A stretch of 64,000 nucleotides of DNA, from the NCBI GenBank assembly GCA_964016985.1, contig OZ024827.1:74038953-74102952 (forward strand), written 5' to 3'. Position 1 is the first letter of the stretch; every line of letters starts with the position of its first letter. A program made the position numbers and the translations under genes. The DNA comes from Anodontia alba. Taxonomy: Eukaryota; Mollusca; Bivalvia; Lucinida; Lucinidae. Under the pieces are notes generated by a model. The model searched no databases. It worked only from the letters and a program-made list of their open reading frames with translations, and was not told the DNA's origin. This document shows positions 11,281 through 21,895 of the stretch, one piece after another.

Positions 11281-11691
11281 CTTTCATCCCTGGCTTTCTT
11301 AAGAAGACTCTTCTGTTGTTTTTTGTTTTAGTTTGGATGTGTCCATTGTTGCTATAAGGGATGTCAGTCAAAAATACGAAAAAAAAAAATAATAAAAATA
11401 AATAGAAAATAAATAAATAAATAAAACAAAAATAAAAATAAAAATAAAAAATAAACGGCAAACTGTGTAAATCCTAATGAGATGGCTCATCATGAGGTTG
11501 AAATCATACTGGCATAAGATAAAATGATAAGTATAGAGATAAAAATATCGCCTGTGGGGTTAAAAGTGTAGGATGTAAAAGACATTTGCCTATCTGAAAC
11601 GGGCTCAATAAACTAAAAACATGAGAAAAAAAGCCTTATCGCGCATGCGGACATCGAAGGTCCAGACAAGCTTGGGCATTCACACAGTCGG

Positions 11692-12122
11692 CATCATAAA
11701 AACATACATGTACCTATACAATTTTGACCTCCTTACATTACGAATACAAGTCTATTCAAATATACTGAAAGTTTTACCATCAAAAATGAAAATTTTTAGA
11801 TAAAACTTCTGGTATTTTTCGTATTTCTGCTCAAAACATAGATATAAAAGTGGGGTTAAGGGGGTCAATATTATATAGGCATGTTTTCGTGATGAACCCA
11901 ACTTTTATATAGTACAACTGGGGTTTACCGGGGTATACATTATTTTTGCTCAAAACATAGATTGTGAGTACTCGTTAGAACCGCCTCGATGAGGCGGTTC
12001 TAACAAGTGCCCACAATCTTTTAGCAGAAATATGAAAAAACAAATCAGGATTTTTTATTTGAAAATTTTCATTTTTTGGTGGTAAAATTTTCAGTATATT
12101 TGAATAGGTATGTTTTCGTAAT
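11692..12122. repeat. P1 composite: three fused fragments
   Basis: A left-end fragment (11692-11735) is followed by an inverted copy without its central palindrome (about 11736-11894, ending GTTTTCGTGATG), then a plus-orientation copy lacking its terminal repeat (11895-12122). The junctions suggest one element inserted into, or recombined with, another. Confidence 0.8.
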
Positions 12123-12285
12123 CGATTAGTGTCTTTAATATTTGTTCGCGTACAGTATCATTGGATACTGTAGAATAAATGGGCCAATTAAGAAGTTTCT
12201 GATCAGACAACGCGCATGCGCAGGCTAACCTGGGCCTTCGATGTTCGCATATGACACAAGGAACATTTTTCTGCGTTATGCATCA

Positions 12286-12510
12286 TTTAACACTTAATTA
12301 AACGCAAATCACAACTGCAGCAGACTACATTTTATTTCATTTTCATGTTTTGTTTCTTTTGTTGTTGTTGTTTTTTTTTTTTTTTTTTTTCAAGAATATA
12401 AGACTTGATATTTCATGTGAATCTAGCAGACGATTCACATGAAATGCCAAGTGTTATTTTCTCTGAAAAATAACAACATAAATTTTAGCATGTCGCCTGC
12501 TACAAATATG
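12286..12510. repeat. H7 element (CGTCTGC-ATTCACATGAAATG hairpin)
   Basis: CACTTAATTAAACGCAAATC, CACAACTGCAGCAGACTACA, stem GACGATTCACATGAAATGCC, CGCCTGCTACAAATATGC. A T-rich run lies at 12361-12390. Confidence 0.76.
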
Positions 12511-12578
12511 CTTTCAGTACATGTACCCACAACACGTGTTTTATGGAGAAATAAGGAAATAAATCCCAGAATTAACAC

Positions 12579-12790
12579 TAGACTGGCTCCAGTCTCCAAT
12601 GACTAAATGTTTTCTTACAATCCTGTTTGATAATCCACTAAAATAAAGCAAAAATAATATCATGACTATAAAAGGCTGGTCACTAGTGACCAGCCTTTAT
12701 AGTCATGATGTTATTTCGGATTGACAAAGTGGATTAACAGACAGGATTATAAGAAAAAATATTTAGTCACTGGAGATTTGAGCCAGTCTA
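12579..12790. repeat. H11 element (TAGACTGG ends)
   Basis: TAGACTGGCTCCAGTCTCCA to GAGCCAGTCTA; central hairpin ACTATAAAAGGCTGGTCAC and complement. Confidence 0.83.
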
Positions 12791-12948
12791 AACAAGCATC
12801 TGATACTCCTCCCAAGTTCCTCTGGATGCTTTAGGAAACAGTGTAATTCCACATCTACCAGCGACCGTCCTTAATTTTCAAGCAAAGTATACTGAAGAGA
12901 AAGAGAAACGCAGGGTAAAGTTTTGTACTGATGCAGGGTCAGAGGCAG

Positions 12949-13310
12949 TACAGTAAAACCTCAACAGCTCGAACACCGATGGCTCGTTTACCATGGCTAA
13001 TTTGAACTCGTTTTTGAGTCCCTTCGAAATTCTTCCGACAGCTCAAGAAAACAAATATTTAAGGAAATTTTATCATTTTATCAAGAAATAGTATGTTGTG
13101 TGTACTCATTAGAATCGCCCCGATGATGCGATTATAATGAGTACACTCAACATACTATTATTGTGTAGCGAATCGACAAGACTTCCCTAAATTATCGTTA
13201 TTTGCTTCCTGACCTGGTGCCATAATTAACCCTCAGTGGCTCGAACTACCCATATCTCGAACAAATTTCCATGGTCCCAAAGATGTTCGAGCCATTGAAG
13301 TTCGATTGTA
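12949..13310. repeat. P2 pogo-like MITE, copy 2
   Basis: Full length, from TACAGTAAAACCTC to GTTCGATTGTA, with the palindromic centre at 13091-13160. It lies just upstream of the Tc1-like transposase remnant, which is a different family. Confidence 0.82.
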
Positions 13311-13335
13311 TTAAGTTGCTAATCATTTTTGGGTG

Positions 13336-14015
13336 AATGTTTCCACTATTGAACGTCTTGTTAACAGTTTAAGGGCGACATGACATGTTGCCGAATGACC
13401 GCGACCTTGACGCCCACGCGTGACGTTGCGACGTCAGGACAGGACACTTGCGCATTCATCACCTAACTGTCACCGAAACTGCCCTTACTACCGTTGGTCC
13501 TTGTAATCGCCCCGTTCTGCCCGGAACTGTGAGAAATCGATTGCGCTAGGTTGGAATTCGGGCACGCCATCTGTATGTCGGTACGCCCATGGCTCGGGCA
13601 TATCGCATGCGTCATATAGCGTGGTTGACGACACATGCCGCCAGAATATTTCCAATGAGGCATTAGAGGCCTTCGATGTTCGCATATGACACAAGGAACA
13701 TTTTACTGACGAGTCCCGTTTCACTCTTTTTCGCCTAGACGGTCGACGTGGTCGACGTCGCGTTTACCGACGTCATCAGGAATGCTTCGCCGACGCTTGT
13801 GTTACCGAGAGGGATAGACATGGGGTGGTTCTACTAAGGTCTAGGAAGGCATGGTTCGTGGTGTAAAATCACAGCTGATTTTGATAGCGGACAATTTAAC
13901 AGCAGTACGGTATAGGGATTTAGTCCTCCGCCCATTTGTAGTCCCTTTTTCGCAGCAATGTTACTTGATTTTACAGCATGACAATGTCCGACTTTATTTT
14001 AATTCAGCATAAAAG
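13336..14015 (+). pseudogene. Tc1-like transposase remnant
   Basis: Conceptual translation across several frames gives a degraded Tc1-like (Tc1/mariner) transposase. In order: an HTH-region remnant (TIERLVNSLRAT), the RPRVT linker, TVRNRLR, a GIRAR-PYVGTPM stretch, then the catalytic region with FTDESRF (first Asp of the DDE triad at 13708-13710), a DGRRR-VYRRRHQECFAD stretch and QHDNVR (second Asp at 13980-13982). The spacing between the two Asp codons, about 91 codons, fits the family. In-frame stops, at least two frameshifts and loss of everything past the second Asp (no Glu, no terminal repeats seen) make it inactive. A segment at 13669-13704 just before FTDESRF matches 12232-12271 and looks like foreign sequence inserted into the gene. 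A P2 element lies immediately upstream (12949-13310). Confidence 0.78.
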
Positions 14016-14144
14016 TTTAGCCTGCGTTTCTTTTTTACCTCAGTATATGATAAGGGGTTAAGGCATCCGGATATTTAGGGAAATACGGTATAAGGCTTCG
14101 TGTTGGGAACCCCAAACCTACTACAATGCGTTAAACAAACTCAC

Positions 14145-14252
14145 CAGCGCATTGTTCGTCTTCACCCAGGGAGCAGTGTTTTGTGCCATCACATACAAGT
14201 TTCACCGATATGCACTCCCTGTTGTTGCACTGAAACTCATTCCAAGCACATG
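14145..14252 (-). CDS. Gene A LDL-receptor class A domain exon
   Basis: 108 bp exon in phase 1-1, with acceptor TTTTCAG before 14252 and donor GTGAGT after 14145. It encodes one complete LDLa module with six cysteines spaced 6-4-6-5-7, the hydrophobic Phe before Cys2, an Ile after Cys3, VCDG at Cys4 and GEDE before Cys6. LDLa modules are small calcium-stabilised extracellular binding domains, so this part should face outside. The Asp normally placed just before Cys5 is His here, so the calcium cage may be incomplete. Encoding the domain in a single phase 1-1 exon is typical for LDLa modules. The gene B partner is at 55639-55746. No further LDLa exon was recognised nearby. Confidence 0.85.
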
Positions 14253-14292
14253 CTGAAAACAACAAGAGGTACGGCAGTACTGTCTTCGGATT

Positions 14293-14490
14293 TAACCTTT
14301 CATCCCCGAGTTTCTAAAGCGGACTCTTCCCTCCTTAAATCTGGTCAGAACCATCATTCCAAATAGGGGCAACAGTCAAAAATCAAAACAGAATAGCAAA
14401 CAGTTTAGTTCCTGATGAGACGGCTAATTATGAGCCGACTTATCAGGATCTACACTGTTTGCAAAACCAATTGGTTTGGTCTGCAGGGCG
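14293..14490. repeat. H4 element
   Basis: AACCTTTCATCCCCGAGTTT at the left; the core includes GAGACGGCTAATTATGAGCC and ends CTACACTGTTTGCAAA. It lies 40 bp upstream of the gene A LDLa exon acceptor, in the intron. Confidence 0.72.
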
Positions 14491-14879
14491 TTCCATAAAA
14501 AGGGACATTGGCAAACAGCGTAGACCCAGATCAGACCCGCAGAACTCGGGTATCCACTGTTTGCATTTGATTTAGGAATTACTGTTAAACATTGTAATAG
14601 TAAAATCAACATTGACATCCCTTCTAGTTGTAAATGGACCTGTCCAAAGAGTTAGGGTAGAAGAGCCCATTCGACATAAATAGATTAAGTGGATTGCGCA
14701 TGCCCAGTTTAGGTTGCATACATGTGAAGTGTGGTTTGTGCCATGCGCAGTTTGCATTTTAGCTGAATACAGAGGAAAGATATGGTCCCATTTTGCAGTG
14801 AGAGGCAGATCGTTTCTCCCTAGAAAAGGTTACAACTGGGGACCACCCAAAACCTTTTAACTATGCAGATCAAGACAGA

Positions 14880-15062
14880 GAACTTTGCAAACAGTATAAA
14901 TCCAGATGAGACGGCCCGTAATGAGCCATCCCATCTGGATTTACACTACTTGCAATTCTGGTTTGATTTACATCTGTCACCCTTTTGGCAGCAATGGATG
15001 TGTCCAAATGCTGAGATGGAAGAGTCTATTTCAGAAAGAAACTCAGGTGTGAAAAAGTTAAA
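14880..15062. repeat. H4 element
   Basis: Core GCAAACAGTATAAATCCAGA with GAGACGGCCCGTAATGAGCC; right side AGAGTCTATTTCAGAAAGAA and GTGTGAAAAAGTTAAAG. Confidence 0.72.
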
Positions 15063-15195
15063 GAAAGGAATTTGCTCCCAGACGTGATAAATAGGCCAAA
15101 TCGATCGTAAAAAGTGTATTTTTGGAAAGAAATATTTTTATTTCTGAATGTATTTGTTATGTATATAGTAAAGAATTAAAGATTTTCGTTCATTT

Positions 15196-15475
15196 CATCA
15201 TGAAAACATGCCTATATAATATTGACCCCCTTAAACCCCACTTTTATATAGTAAAACTGGGGTTTACAGGGGTATACATTATTTTTCTTATTTCTGCTCA
15301 AAACATAGATTGTGGGTACTCGTTAGAACCGCCTCGACGAGGCGGTTCTAACGAGTACCCACAATCTATGTTTTGAGCAGAAAATTGAAAAAATATCAGA
15401 GTTTTTTTATCTGGAAATTTTCAGTTTTCAGAGGTGAAACTTTCTATATATTTGAATAGGCGTGTGTACGTAATG
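15196..15475 (+). repeat. P1 element copy 7
   Basis: Complete copy with a perfect palindromic centre at about 15291-15383. It lies in the presumed intron between the Cys-containing exon and the LDLa exon of gene A. Confidence 0.9.
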
Positions 15476-15567
15476 TGTTTCCAAAGGCAACCTTTAAGAT
15501 TTTTATTTTACATTATAGTGCAAGATACTTTCGTATCTGAGATAATGAGCAAACAACCTATACTTAC

Positions 15568-15683
15568 GACATGGTTCTGTCGCGGGTACACAGGTTCCCT
15601 GTGAACAAAGTTTATAGAAATCTGGTTTGTACAAGCAGTCATGGTCTCGAACAGTAACTAGGCGAACGTTTGGCGCCTGCATT
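15568..15683 (-). CDS. Gene A Cys-containing ectodomain exon
   Basis: Probable exon upstream of the LDLa exon. Donor GTAAGT follows 15568 in phase 1, matching the phase 1 LDLa exon, and an AATTCCAG acceptor precedes 15683. The open frame encodes about 38 residues with four cysteines (DHDC, KLC, GTC, EPC), compatible with part of a disulphide-rich ectodomain module; I do not recognise the fold. The upstream junction would be phase 2, or phase 0 if the internal CAG six bases later is used, so the previous exon is needed to settle it. No gene B equivalent was found upstream of 55746, where a LINE remnant and MITEs occupy the sequence. The start of the protein and a signal peptide were not identified. 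Confidence 0.55.
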
Positions 15684-15759
15684 CTGGAATTAAAATTAAA
15701 CATTTAAAATGCCATTAACTTATAAGAATAAGAAGCATAACTATTAGAATCAACCTAGC

Positions 15760-15845
15760 GGGTACGTACAACGACGCCTCAACGTCGATGCAACGTCATT
15801 GCGTTGCATCGACGTTATGGCGTCGTTGTATAAATGTCATGTGCC
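15760..15845. repeat. H9 AACGTTG-type palindromic element
   Basis: GCGGGTACGTACAACGACGC to CAACGACGCCATAACGTCG style inverted repeats, ending GTGCCCACTG. The stem contains AACGTCGATGCAACGTC and its complement. Confidence 0.75.
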
Positions 15846-16145
15846 CACTGCGAAATTTCCAGTTGAATTTATTTTCCTTCCTACAAGGGTGTTTTTGCTA
15901 ATGTATATAAATCATACGAATGATATATAATCAAACCAAAAGGATCTACTCGTAAAGAAAATAATTTGTTGCTTTGGGAGCAAATTCTTTGCTTTTAGAG
16001 CACACCACTTTTCTGTAGGGGCCGGGTATGCTGGAATGCAAGCAGGAATTTACAAATGTTATTTTCCTTGTGAAAATTGGCGGCAAAATCGCCTGATATA
16101 TCCGGTCACCTTAAGACAGCAGGCTGATCCGAGTCTTCGCAGTCC

Positions 16146-16422
16146 CATTACGAAAACACGCCTATTCAAATACACTGAAAATTTTACCACCAAAAAATGT
16201 CAATTTTCGGATAAAAAATTCTGATAGTTGTCATATTTCTGCTCAAAACATAGATTGTGGGTACTCGTTAGAACCGCCTCGGCGAGGCGGTTCTAACGAG
16301 TACCCACAATCTATGTTTTTGAGCAGAAATAAAGAAAATAATGTACACCCATGTAAACCCGTTTTACTATATAAAAGTGGGGTTTTAGGGGGTCAAAATT
16401 ATATAGGTATGATTTCATGATG
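16146..16422 (-). repeat. P1 element copy 8
   Basis: Complete, reverse orientation; the stem around CGCCTCGGCGAGGCG is perfect. Confidence 0.9.
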
Positions 16423-16733
16423 GTACATACGATAAAGATTTTGTTTCTTATGTAAAGGGTCAAATAAACAAATGCCCTAATTTGAAAACATGACCGTTCA
16501 TAATGAGAATATAATAGTAAAAATCGAGAAGGAAGAATAAAAACAGACATTTTCTATAAAGAAACTGACAGCAAACAGTACTTACTATGTTATTCTTGTC
16601 ACTTTGGGCATAATTAATGTTCCATTCAACCTAGCACGCTGCCGAAGAACAACGGTATCAAAAGAACAAACGTTACAAATCCGTATACAGGAATTAAAGT
16701 CTTTCCTTATCAAACAAAAATATCCCGAACACA

Positions 16734-17057
16734 TACAGTCGACTCTCGTTATCTCAAAGTTCAACGGATTCTCTGAAATACGTCGAGATACCCGTACCTC
16801 GACATATCAGATTTGAAGAATTGAGGAAAAAACAAATTGAACAAGCACATTCCACAAATGAATATGTAATTTGACTCCTGAAGTTAGAGATAGATTGAAA
16901 ATATTGTGGAAAAGAGGAGAAATTGCCCTCAAGCTCTCCTCTTTTCCACAATATTTTGTTACCTGTTAGATTTCCATGTTAAAACAGGGACCAGATTTTC
17001 ACTTTGAGATATGCGGCTATTCGAGATAAGCGGTCGAGATAACGATAGTCGACTGTA
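16734..17057. repeat. P3 pogo-like MITE, copy 1
   Basis: Inverted ends TACAGTCGACTCTCGTTATC / GATAACGATAGTCGACTGTA with TA boundaries, ATCTCGA subterminal repeats, and a central hairpin around GAAAAGAGGAGA. No coding sequence. Confidence 0.83.
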
Positions 17058-17580
17058 ATAGATTTTGGCTTAAATAAGGTTATCAGGCTGGATAAGGAAC
17101 TACTTTGAACAGTAAACAGAAGGCGGGAAGAATGTATCATCTCTTAAGTACCAACGTACAACCCGGACCCACAAATGTACCAACAATTTACCAGTTTCGG
17201 AGGAAGATGGAAAAATGAAAGGGATTTTGACAAAATATAAACTTAATAAGAGCAAAAGAGAACAATACAATCTTAAACGATTGCTCACTAAAGCAAAATT
17301 TACTTCAAATGATCAACACGCAGTAAAAAATGCAACAGACCTTACTGCGGCCTCTGCATTCATATGTTCGAAGGGAACTCACTAACATTCAGCTGTGGGA
17401 GCAACTTCAAAGTCCATGAAAACATGTCGTGACGTTAAAAATATAAATTGGCTTAATATCTAAGTGGCATGAAATACCAGGACCAGCCTTTGAAGGCGCG
17501 CTGGCTGGTTTGTTCCTTTGTTTCTATAGGCTTAAGCTTCCAGGACTTTTTTGTTTTAAGGTAATTCAGTTATGTACAGT
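17058..17580. other. No gene recognised
   Basis: Unique AT-rich sequence. A minus-strand frame (17100-17288) has a hydrophobic start but begins at GTG and has no matching exon. Nothing else seen. Confidence 0.5.
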
Positions 17581-17589
17581 AAGAGGACA

Positions 17590-17645
17590 ACAAAGGCCCT
17601 GATCAGCATGCGCAACTGTGCATGCTGATCTGGGCCTTTGTTGTC
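17590..17645. repeat. H14 hairpin (CTGATCAGCATGCGCA type)
   Basis: AAGGCCCTGATCAGCATGCG with CATGCTGATCTGGGCCTT around a short CAACTG loop. Confidence 0.8.
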
Positions 17646-17909
17646 CAAATACCCTTCGAAGACATTTTGGCTTAATAGCGTTGTTCAGTTGAGCACTGTT
17701 ATCATTCATTCTGTAGGCGAACAGCAATGAGTCCTGATCAACCTGTGAAGGTGAATCAGCCCAGATGGGTATTGTAAACAAACAGTAAAAATTGTTACTA
17801 GATGCGCAGGCTGATCTGGGTCGCCCTTCTCGTGTACACATTAAAGATCGCTTTATTCATATCATAAGTCCTCGTCTACTTTAACACTTTCAGCGCTTTC
17901 GCGGAGACT

Positions 17910-18120
17910 GGTCATGAAATATTTTTTTTACGATCTTCTCCCCCTTCCACTGATTCAAGAAGGGCAGTTGTCAGTTTCTTGCGAAAGAACGTGCACTAGT
18001 ACTGGTTTAACTGGTTAGAGGACTAAGCCTGCCCAGTAAAAGTAGCGTTAGGTTAATTGATCGGCTCGACATGACCTTAATAGGGTTGACTGGGCCATAT
18101 AATCTACAAATCAATCAAAA
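17910..18120 (+). repeat. SINE fragment (body and 3' tail)
   Basis: Contains CTGATTCAAGAAGGGCAGTT, the AAAGAACGTGCAC body and the tail ...TCAATCAAAAG. The tRNA head is absent. Confidence 0.8.
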
Positions 18121-18131
18121 GAAAAAAAAAT

Positions 18132-18347
18132 CACAGTGCCAATCACAACTGCAGCAGACGACATTTTCGAATATTATTTTTCATTATTATTATTATTTCA
18201 AAGAAAATAAGTCTTTACATTTCATGTGAATCGTCTGCCAAGCAGACGATTCACATGAAATGTCAAGAATTATTTTCCCTGAAAAATAAAAACAACATGA
18301 TATTAGAACATCGTTTGCTTCAAAATTTGCTTGGCGCTTAAAGGGCG
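18132..18347. repeat. H7 element
   Basis: GTGCCAATCACAACTGCAGC, stem TTTCATGTGAATCGTCTGCC with its complement, TGCTTGGCGCTTAAAGGGC. Confidence 0.8.
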
Positions 18348-18855
18348 AAACGTCTCAACGTCTTTGAAGCTTGAACTATTTCACCTCGTAATCTATGTAT
18401 TAGTCTACTATTTAATAATTTAATGCTATTAAAAGATATACAGATAAGTCACATAGTCATTTTTGCATTGAGTAACTGGGATCAATAGATTAATCACACT
18501 GATACAATTTGTATTTTACTCCATTCAGCAAATTCTTGTCTGTTTTCGTACCTATCTTCTTGTCTGGATAAATGCTATGTAGATAGTAAAAAAAGGCCTT
18601 TCATGAAGGTGCGTGTACAACTGTAGTATATTGAATCTCTCTACACCAGCCTCCTTTGGGCTGCTAGAAACTGAGTACTGTAGGAAGGTGTGTGTGTGTG
18701 GGGGGGGTCGATTTTACGTGTGTGTGCGTGCGTGTGTGTGTGGCAGACACAGACAAAGGCACACAGGCCGTGAAAGAACAATAAGTGTTATGTCTATTTT
18801 GAACACTTTAAATCCATTTCATTATATACATGTACGTTACACATCCCGTAGATAG

Positions 18856-19127
18856 AACGGTAAATACTGACAACTGGCTACCAGCGCCTTTACCGTAATT
18901 TTTTCGGGGGCCCGTAGAACTTTCGCAGGACTTTCCTCGTAGGATGTTAAAATGTATCAGCTAAAGATACGGTGCGGTAGCTCACATCCTTACTATGTCG
19001 TATTCGTTACCTACATTGCTCTACACTTCCCTACTCGTCGTAATTATTACTGTAAATAATTCAGGCGCCCGTAAAATTTACGGTACATGTACTAGCAGCC
19101 AGTTGCCAATATTTACCGTAAAATCTA
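18856..19127. repeat. Unlabelled inverted-repeat element (ACGGTAAATA ends)
   Basis: ACGGTAAATACTGACAACTG at the left pairs with GCCAGTTGCCAATATTTACC at the right. CGCCTTTACCG and GCGCCCGTAAAATTTACGGT form a second stem. Single copy. Confidence 0.72.
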
Positions 19128-19184
19128 TGGGATCTTTTTAGAGTGTACCATATGGAAACAATTCATAATGTCATCCTTGCTGAA

Positions 19185-19500
19185 TCCAGAAACAATGTAA
19201 TATTTTTACACTTGGGGATGAGGTGAAAGTGTCCTGTGGCTTTTGTCACCGGGACGTCAACTGATATTGGCTTACAGTTGGGGAAGGCCTGCAGTCTTTG
19301 CAGCAGGTAAGGGTAGAGGGGCGAATGTTGTTATTTCTTCTGTTCCTTCACTTTCTTTCATTTCCCTCTTTCTTCTCTATCCCTCTCTTTAATCTCTTCT
19401 ACCATCTCTTCTATCTCATTTCTCCTTTCTCTGCGAGACGACACAAAATGATCCACAAGGGTTGACGTGTCGTTAAACCCCCACACAATCAATCAATTTT
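19185..19500 (+). repeat. Possible SINE/LINE 3' remnant
   Basis: Ends GTTGACGTGTCGTTAAACCC with CAATCAATCAA tail, a form typical of tRNA- or LINE-related 3' ends; the pyrimidine-rich part (19330-19430) precedes it. Head not recognised. Confidence 0.45.
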
Positions 19501-19893
19501 CACAATTAGCATGAAAAATCTTTTTGGACAAAATAAGCGCTTTCGGCTGTTGCTTTCTTCAGAGTTTTAGTTCACTGATTTACTGTGAGAATAAAAACAA
19601 AGAAACGAAAAGTATATATTAAGGTGTCATGGAAAATAAAGGCAACTACTAAGTACATGTACAACGTAAAAAGGATTTGAAATGTCATTCTTTATTTGTA
19701 CCTGTTGTGTGCATATTACATTCTGTATGTATTGTATTGTTTTATCTTATATGTTGCTGATCTGTGATACCAAAATCAACCAATCAGTCAATCAATCAAT
19801 GAAGAAATAAGCTTTCTCGAGACACATTATTAGCGAGGTAAAACAAAATATTCGGGTGCTGTGAAATCTGATCAATGTTGCACAAACGACACG

Positions 19894-19895
<2 letters not shown>

Positions 19896-19927
<32 letters not shown>
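19896..19927. repeat. (AAT)n microsatellite
   Basis: About ten ATA/AAT units. Confidence 0.93.
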
Positions 19928-20106
19928 TTAACTTATAGAATGTCTTAAGCCTTGGGTCTTCGAAACGCATGCACAACTGAATACATTTAGAATAAAACAA
20001 TCTTTTTTAATTCAACAATTTGCCATTAAGTTAAAAGACATGAGACGACAGATATGTCATTACTGATATATAATCTGTTTATCGCAGCAGAAAAAACAAC
20101 CCACTG

Positions 20107-20322
20107 TTAACGCTTATATTAGCACTCTGGGTAAAATTTTCAGCAGACGTCATATTGATTTTTTTTTCTTATTTCTTTTTCCAGAAAACAGAATTTGACA
20201 TTTCATGCAAATTGTGTCTTATGGAGACAATTTGCATGAAATGTCAAATCTTGTTTTCTAGAAAACAATAGAAACCTATCAGCTGTCGTCTAATAAATTA
20301 GCCCAGAGAGTGGTCAAAGTTA
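20107..20322. repeat. H6 element (GACATTTCATGCAAATTG hairpin)
   Basis: TTAACGCTTATATTAGCACT, CAGCAGACG, stem GACATTTCATGCAAATTGTC and its complement, then CAGAGAGTGGTCAAAGTTAA. Confidence 0.8.
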
Positions 20323-20350
20323 AATCAAGGAAGAAAAACAGCGTCTGTAT

Positions 20351-20351
20351 A

Positions 20352-20412
<61 letters not shown>
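20351..20412. repeat. (GA)n microsatellite
   Basis: GA run with one GG interruption near 20373. Confidence 0.95.
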
Positions 20413-20414
<2 letters not shown>

Positions 20415-20636
20415 AATACATATTTAAAATTGCTTACTTAAGTAGTGTTAAAATCCATATTAGTTTAGGATATGTATGCTGTTAGCATAAGAAATATAAC
20501 TGTGTATAAACAATCGTATTGTCAACAAAAACGCATATAATAGGATACATATATACACCTATTTATGAAACAAATCATAGGACAGTTGGTTTTATGTACA
20601 GTGGTTTTGTAGGCGGATTCAACTGTTGCCTCCATA

Positions 20637-20917
20637 CATTACGAAAACACGCCTATTCAAATATATAGAAAATTTAACCTCCAAAAACTGAAAATTTTCA
20701 GATAAAAAACTATGATATGTTTTTCATATTTCTGCTCAAAACATAGATTGTGGGTACTCGTTAGAACCGCCTCGGCGAGGCGGTTCTAACGAGTATCCAC
20801 AATCTATGTTTTTGAGCAGAAATAAGAAAAATGATGTATACCCCTGTAAACCCCAGTTTTACTATATAAAAGTGGGGTTTAAGGGGGTCAAATTTATATA
20901 CGCCTGTTTTCGTGATG
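20637..20917 (-). repeat. P1 element copy 9
   Basis: Complete, reverse orientation; central palindrome at about 20731-20824. Confidence 0.9.
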
Positions 20918-20995
20918 ATTGCGCACGCCTAAGAGATACCGACCAGGTTATACATTCGCCCTTTTGGTCATAGACTTATTAGTCTAATAAATAAT

Positions 20996-20997
<2 letters not shown>

Positions 20998-21039
<42 letters not shown>

Positions 21040-21052
21040 TATTTTTTTTTAC
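20998..21052. repeat. Poly-T tract
   Basis: About 38 T, one G, then T again. Other homopolymer runs: 21451-21474 A, 21740-21770 A, 27346-27388 T with G, 28944-28970 T, 30868-30971 T with G. Confidence 0.93.
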
Positions 21053-21316
21053 GAATTTGCACGCATTCTGGCGAATTTTTATTAGGGAAATGAATACACT
21101 TTTAGGGAGGGGGCAACCCCGTAAAAATTGTTTGGCCTCACCTCTGAAAAGGGGTCAATTCTAAAAAGAAAACATTTGCATCCCATTGGGAATACATTCT
21201 TTCTTTATAGCGTGGCTTTTTTCAAAAGGGAATTTGTGTGTATGAAACTAAATAGGAAGTTAAAAGTTATCTCGCATATTAAAATGGCTGAAAATCTTAT
21301 AAGTGTAATCAATCCC

Positions 21317-21518
21317 TTTAAATCTTTCACTGCCACACGTGATAATAACAGGCTTTTGCAAACAGCATAGATCCAGATCTACGCTGTTTGATATTCCGTC
21401 TTTCAACCTTACGTACAAACTTCTTTTTAAGCGATAGTTTGTTAAAAAAGAAAAAAAAAAAAAAAAAAAAAAAAGCAGACGACAAATGACGTCTGAAATT
21501 TGGCACCGAAAGAGTTAA
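21317..21518. repeat. H4-variant element, hairpin reduced
   Basis: TTTAAATCTTTCACTGCCAC to CACCGAAAGAGTTAAG. The core keeps GCAAACAGCATAGATCCAGA and GATCTACGCTGTTTG; the apex is deleted. Confidence 0.7.
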
Positions 21519-21738
21519 GAAATCGATTGAAATGAGAAAACAGCATTTGGTGCAAATATGGGCAATAAAGTCCCAAATCAGCCTGCGATTCCACATTTTT
21601 ATTTCAGGAACGTAACATAAAAAAGTTGACATAATCAGGAAAAAATAGTTTCTAATAGGAAGTCCCAAAGCATCTTTGTTTTGAATGTAGTCCTGGGACA
21701 CGTTTATGACATAGCAAATGTCATCAATAAGTATTTAG

Positions 21739-21772
<34 letters not shown>

Positions 21773-21895
21773 GTAACGAACTATATCGGAGGTTCCCAAG
21801 AAATATCTTAGTAGAAGACAGACTTTTCATGACGACATTTAGAAGTAGCTAGGTGCACAAGCCAGTTTTGTTCGTGTCCTTTACACCAGAGCGTC

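Noticed and set aside
17100..17288. Minus-strand frame with a signal-peptide-like hydrophobic stretch, and a possible donor, that could be exon 1 of gene A
   Set aside because: It begins with GTG, not ATG, and its phase 1 donor does not match the entry phase of the next recognised exon at 15683.
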